Of a stretch of DNA of 15,183 bases, positions 14,626 to 15,183 are shown piece by piece. Position 1 is the stretch's first letter; each line of letters starts with the position of its first letter. The DNA comes from Asaia bogorensis. Lineage in GTDB: Bacteria; Pseudomonadota; Alphaproteobacteria; Acetobacterales; Acetobacteraceae. Position numbers and translations under genes: made by a program. Where the stretch lies: assembly GCA_945874515.1 (NCBI GenBank), contig CAMCHA010000010.1, positions 1-15,183 of the forward strand, in the 5' to 3' direction. The notes under the pieces are model-generated. The model worked only from the letters and a program-made list of their open reading frames with translations, was not told the origin of the DNA and made no database searches.

Positions 14626-15060
14626 CTAAGCCCGGATAAATTCAGCAATCTTTGTGTCCCGGCGCAATGCGGCAAGATCGTCGGCGGTCGGCAATTGCGG
14701 CCTGTCACGTTCGGTTGCCACCACGCATAGAAAGCCAAGCGGCGCATCTTCCGCTGCACGGAATTGGTGCCATTGCATGGGGCGGATTTCCACCAAATCA
14801 TGCTCGGCGATATCCGTGATGGCATCGCCAACAAGGCAGGCACCGCGGCCACGCAGAATCATGACGTAATGGATGTGCTGATGGCGTTCCAGCGTGGAAT
14901 GACCACCGGGCGCCACTTCAAAATAGCGCCATTGCGCCAGGAGTGATTCCTCACCTTCAAACAGAATCTGGCGCGTCACATCCTTGTAAGGGCCGCCTTC
15001 CTTGTAGGAAAGGACGGACACGTTTTCCCACCCAAAGGCATTGAAGCGACGCACCGTCAT
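14626..15060 (-). CDS. Small single-domain cupin protein
   Basis: 144 residues, one cupin barrel. Motif 1 reads 'GGHSTLERHQHIHYVMILRGRG' in two parts, 52-64 with His54, His60, His62 and His64, and 65-73 with 'YVMILRGRG'; motif 2 is 'DLVEIRPMQWHQFRA' (88-102) with His98. These His residues probably hold a divalent metal, in the usual HxH plus His arrangement, though the motif 1 Glu is not in its standard place. Such proteins may be isomerases, dioxygenases or sugar-acid binding proteins; no substrate can be assigned. There is no export signal. The ATG at 15060 overlaps the TGA of the upstream gene by 4 bases (ATGA), so the two are translated in step and probably work in one pathway. Convergent to holA with only 8 bases between. 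Confidence 0.87.
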   Translation of the reverse strand: MTVRRFNAFGWENVSVLSYKEGGPYKDVTRQILFEGEESLLAQWRYFEVAPGGHSTLERHQHIHYVMILRGRGACLVGDAITDIAEHDLVEIRPMQWHQFRAAEDAPLGFLCVVATERDRPQLPTADDLAALRRDTKIAEFIRA

Positions 15061-15183
15061 TCTGCGGCCTTTTCGGCTGAAACGGCGTTTTCGATTCCGG
15101 CGATGAAGGCGCGCGCCCCTACTTCCGGATCGGGCGAATGGCGCATCAGCGCGCCACCAATCAGGAAAACAGCATCATGGCCA
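15057..15183 (-). CDS. C-terminal end of a probable RuBisCO-like (form IV) protein
   Basis: The gene continues off the right edge; the last 41 codons are seen, ending in TGA that overlaps the cupin ATG. The tail contains 'GHDAVFLIGGALMRHSPDPE' followed by 'VGARAFIAGI' and a short charged end. This resembles the C-terminal beta-alpha unit of RuBisCO-like proteins (…hGGG…hGHxxG…AGAR), although other TIM-barrel enzymes end similarly. RuBisCO-like proteins act as enolases, isomerases, decarboxylases or transcarboxylases on sugar-acid phosphates or sulfur compounds. Pairing with a cupin would suit a carbohydrate-acid route, but that is inference. A longer sequence to the right is needed to confirm. 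Confidence 0.45.
   Translation of the reverse strand, partial: GHDAVFLIGGALMRHSPDPEVGARAFIAGIENAVSAEKAAE

Overview
The window is chromosomal DNA from a GC-rich Gram-negative bacterium. It is most likely an alphaproteobacterium of the Rhodospirillales/Acetobacteraceae type (Roseomonas-like). The main support is the leuS-lptE-holA gene order near the right end, the presence of several outer-membrane lipoproteins, and a tripartite tricarboxylate (TctC-type) binding protein at the left edge. The lineage is inferred from gene content and composition; no database search was possible. I see no tRNA, rRNA, CRISPR array, insertion sequence, phage gene or origin. Genes are tightly packed, and no gap between genes exceeds about 160 bases.

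Left part (1-4380): the C-terminal end of a TctC-type solute-binding protein; a 216-residue protein that joins an FtsK-gamma-like winged helix to a coiled coil and an HPD-containing tail; then, on the minus strand, a two-gene unit of a gamma-glutamyltransferase-like lipoprotein followed 2 bases later by a class I/II aminotransferase. The lipoprotein appears to have lost its catalytic threonine. Divergent from this unit is a periplasmic DsbA/Com1-like thiol oxidoreductase with a CPFC active site.

Middle part (4390-8686): a minus-strand pair, an M81 (MlrC-type) metallopeptidase followed by a double CDGSH iron-sulfur protein. It is divergent from a plus-strand run of an aspartoacylase/succinylglutamate desuccinylase-type zinc hydrolase, a fumarylacetoacetate hydrolase-family enzyme, and the broken remains of a polysaccharide deacetylase. 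The 89-base divergent interval is AT-richer than its surroundings and carries a 7-base direct repeat at two-turn spacing, so it is the best candidate control region in the window. These genes look like accessory catabolism of amides or organic acids.

Right part (8668-15183): a minus-strand unit, beginning with a putative 22-residue membrane peptide, coupled by ATGA overlap to a conserved lipoprotein, which is itself coupled by GTGA overlap to a PglD/NeuD-type left-handed beta-helix acetyltransferase. Divergent from it is the housekeeping run leuS (leucyl-tRNA synthetase), lptE (LPS-assembly lipoprotein, TTG start inside leuS) and holA (DNA polymerase III delta). Converging on holA is a cupin gene that overlaps by ATGA the end of a probable RuBisCO-like (form IV) gene running off the window.

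Most of the window is ordinary. The points most worth a second look are the FtsK-gamma/J-like protein, the degenerate GGT lipoprotein coupled to an aminotransferase, the micro-ORF upstream of the lipoprotein, the deletion-scarred deacetylase and the M81/CDGSH versus aspartoacylase divergent locus.
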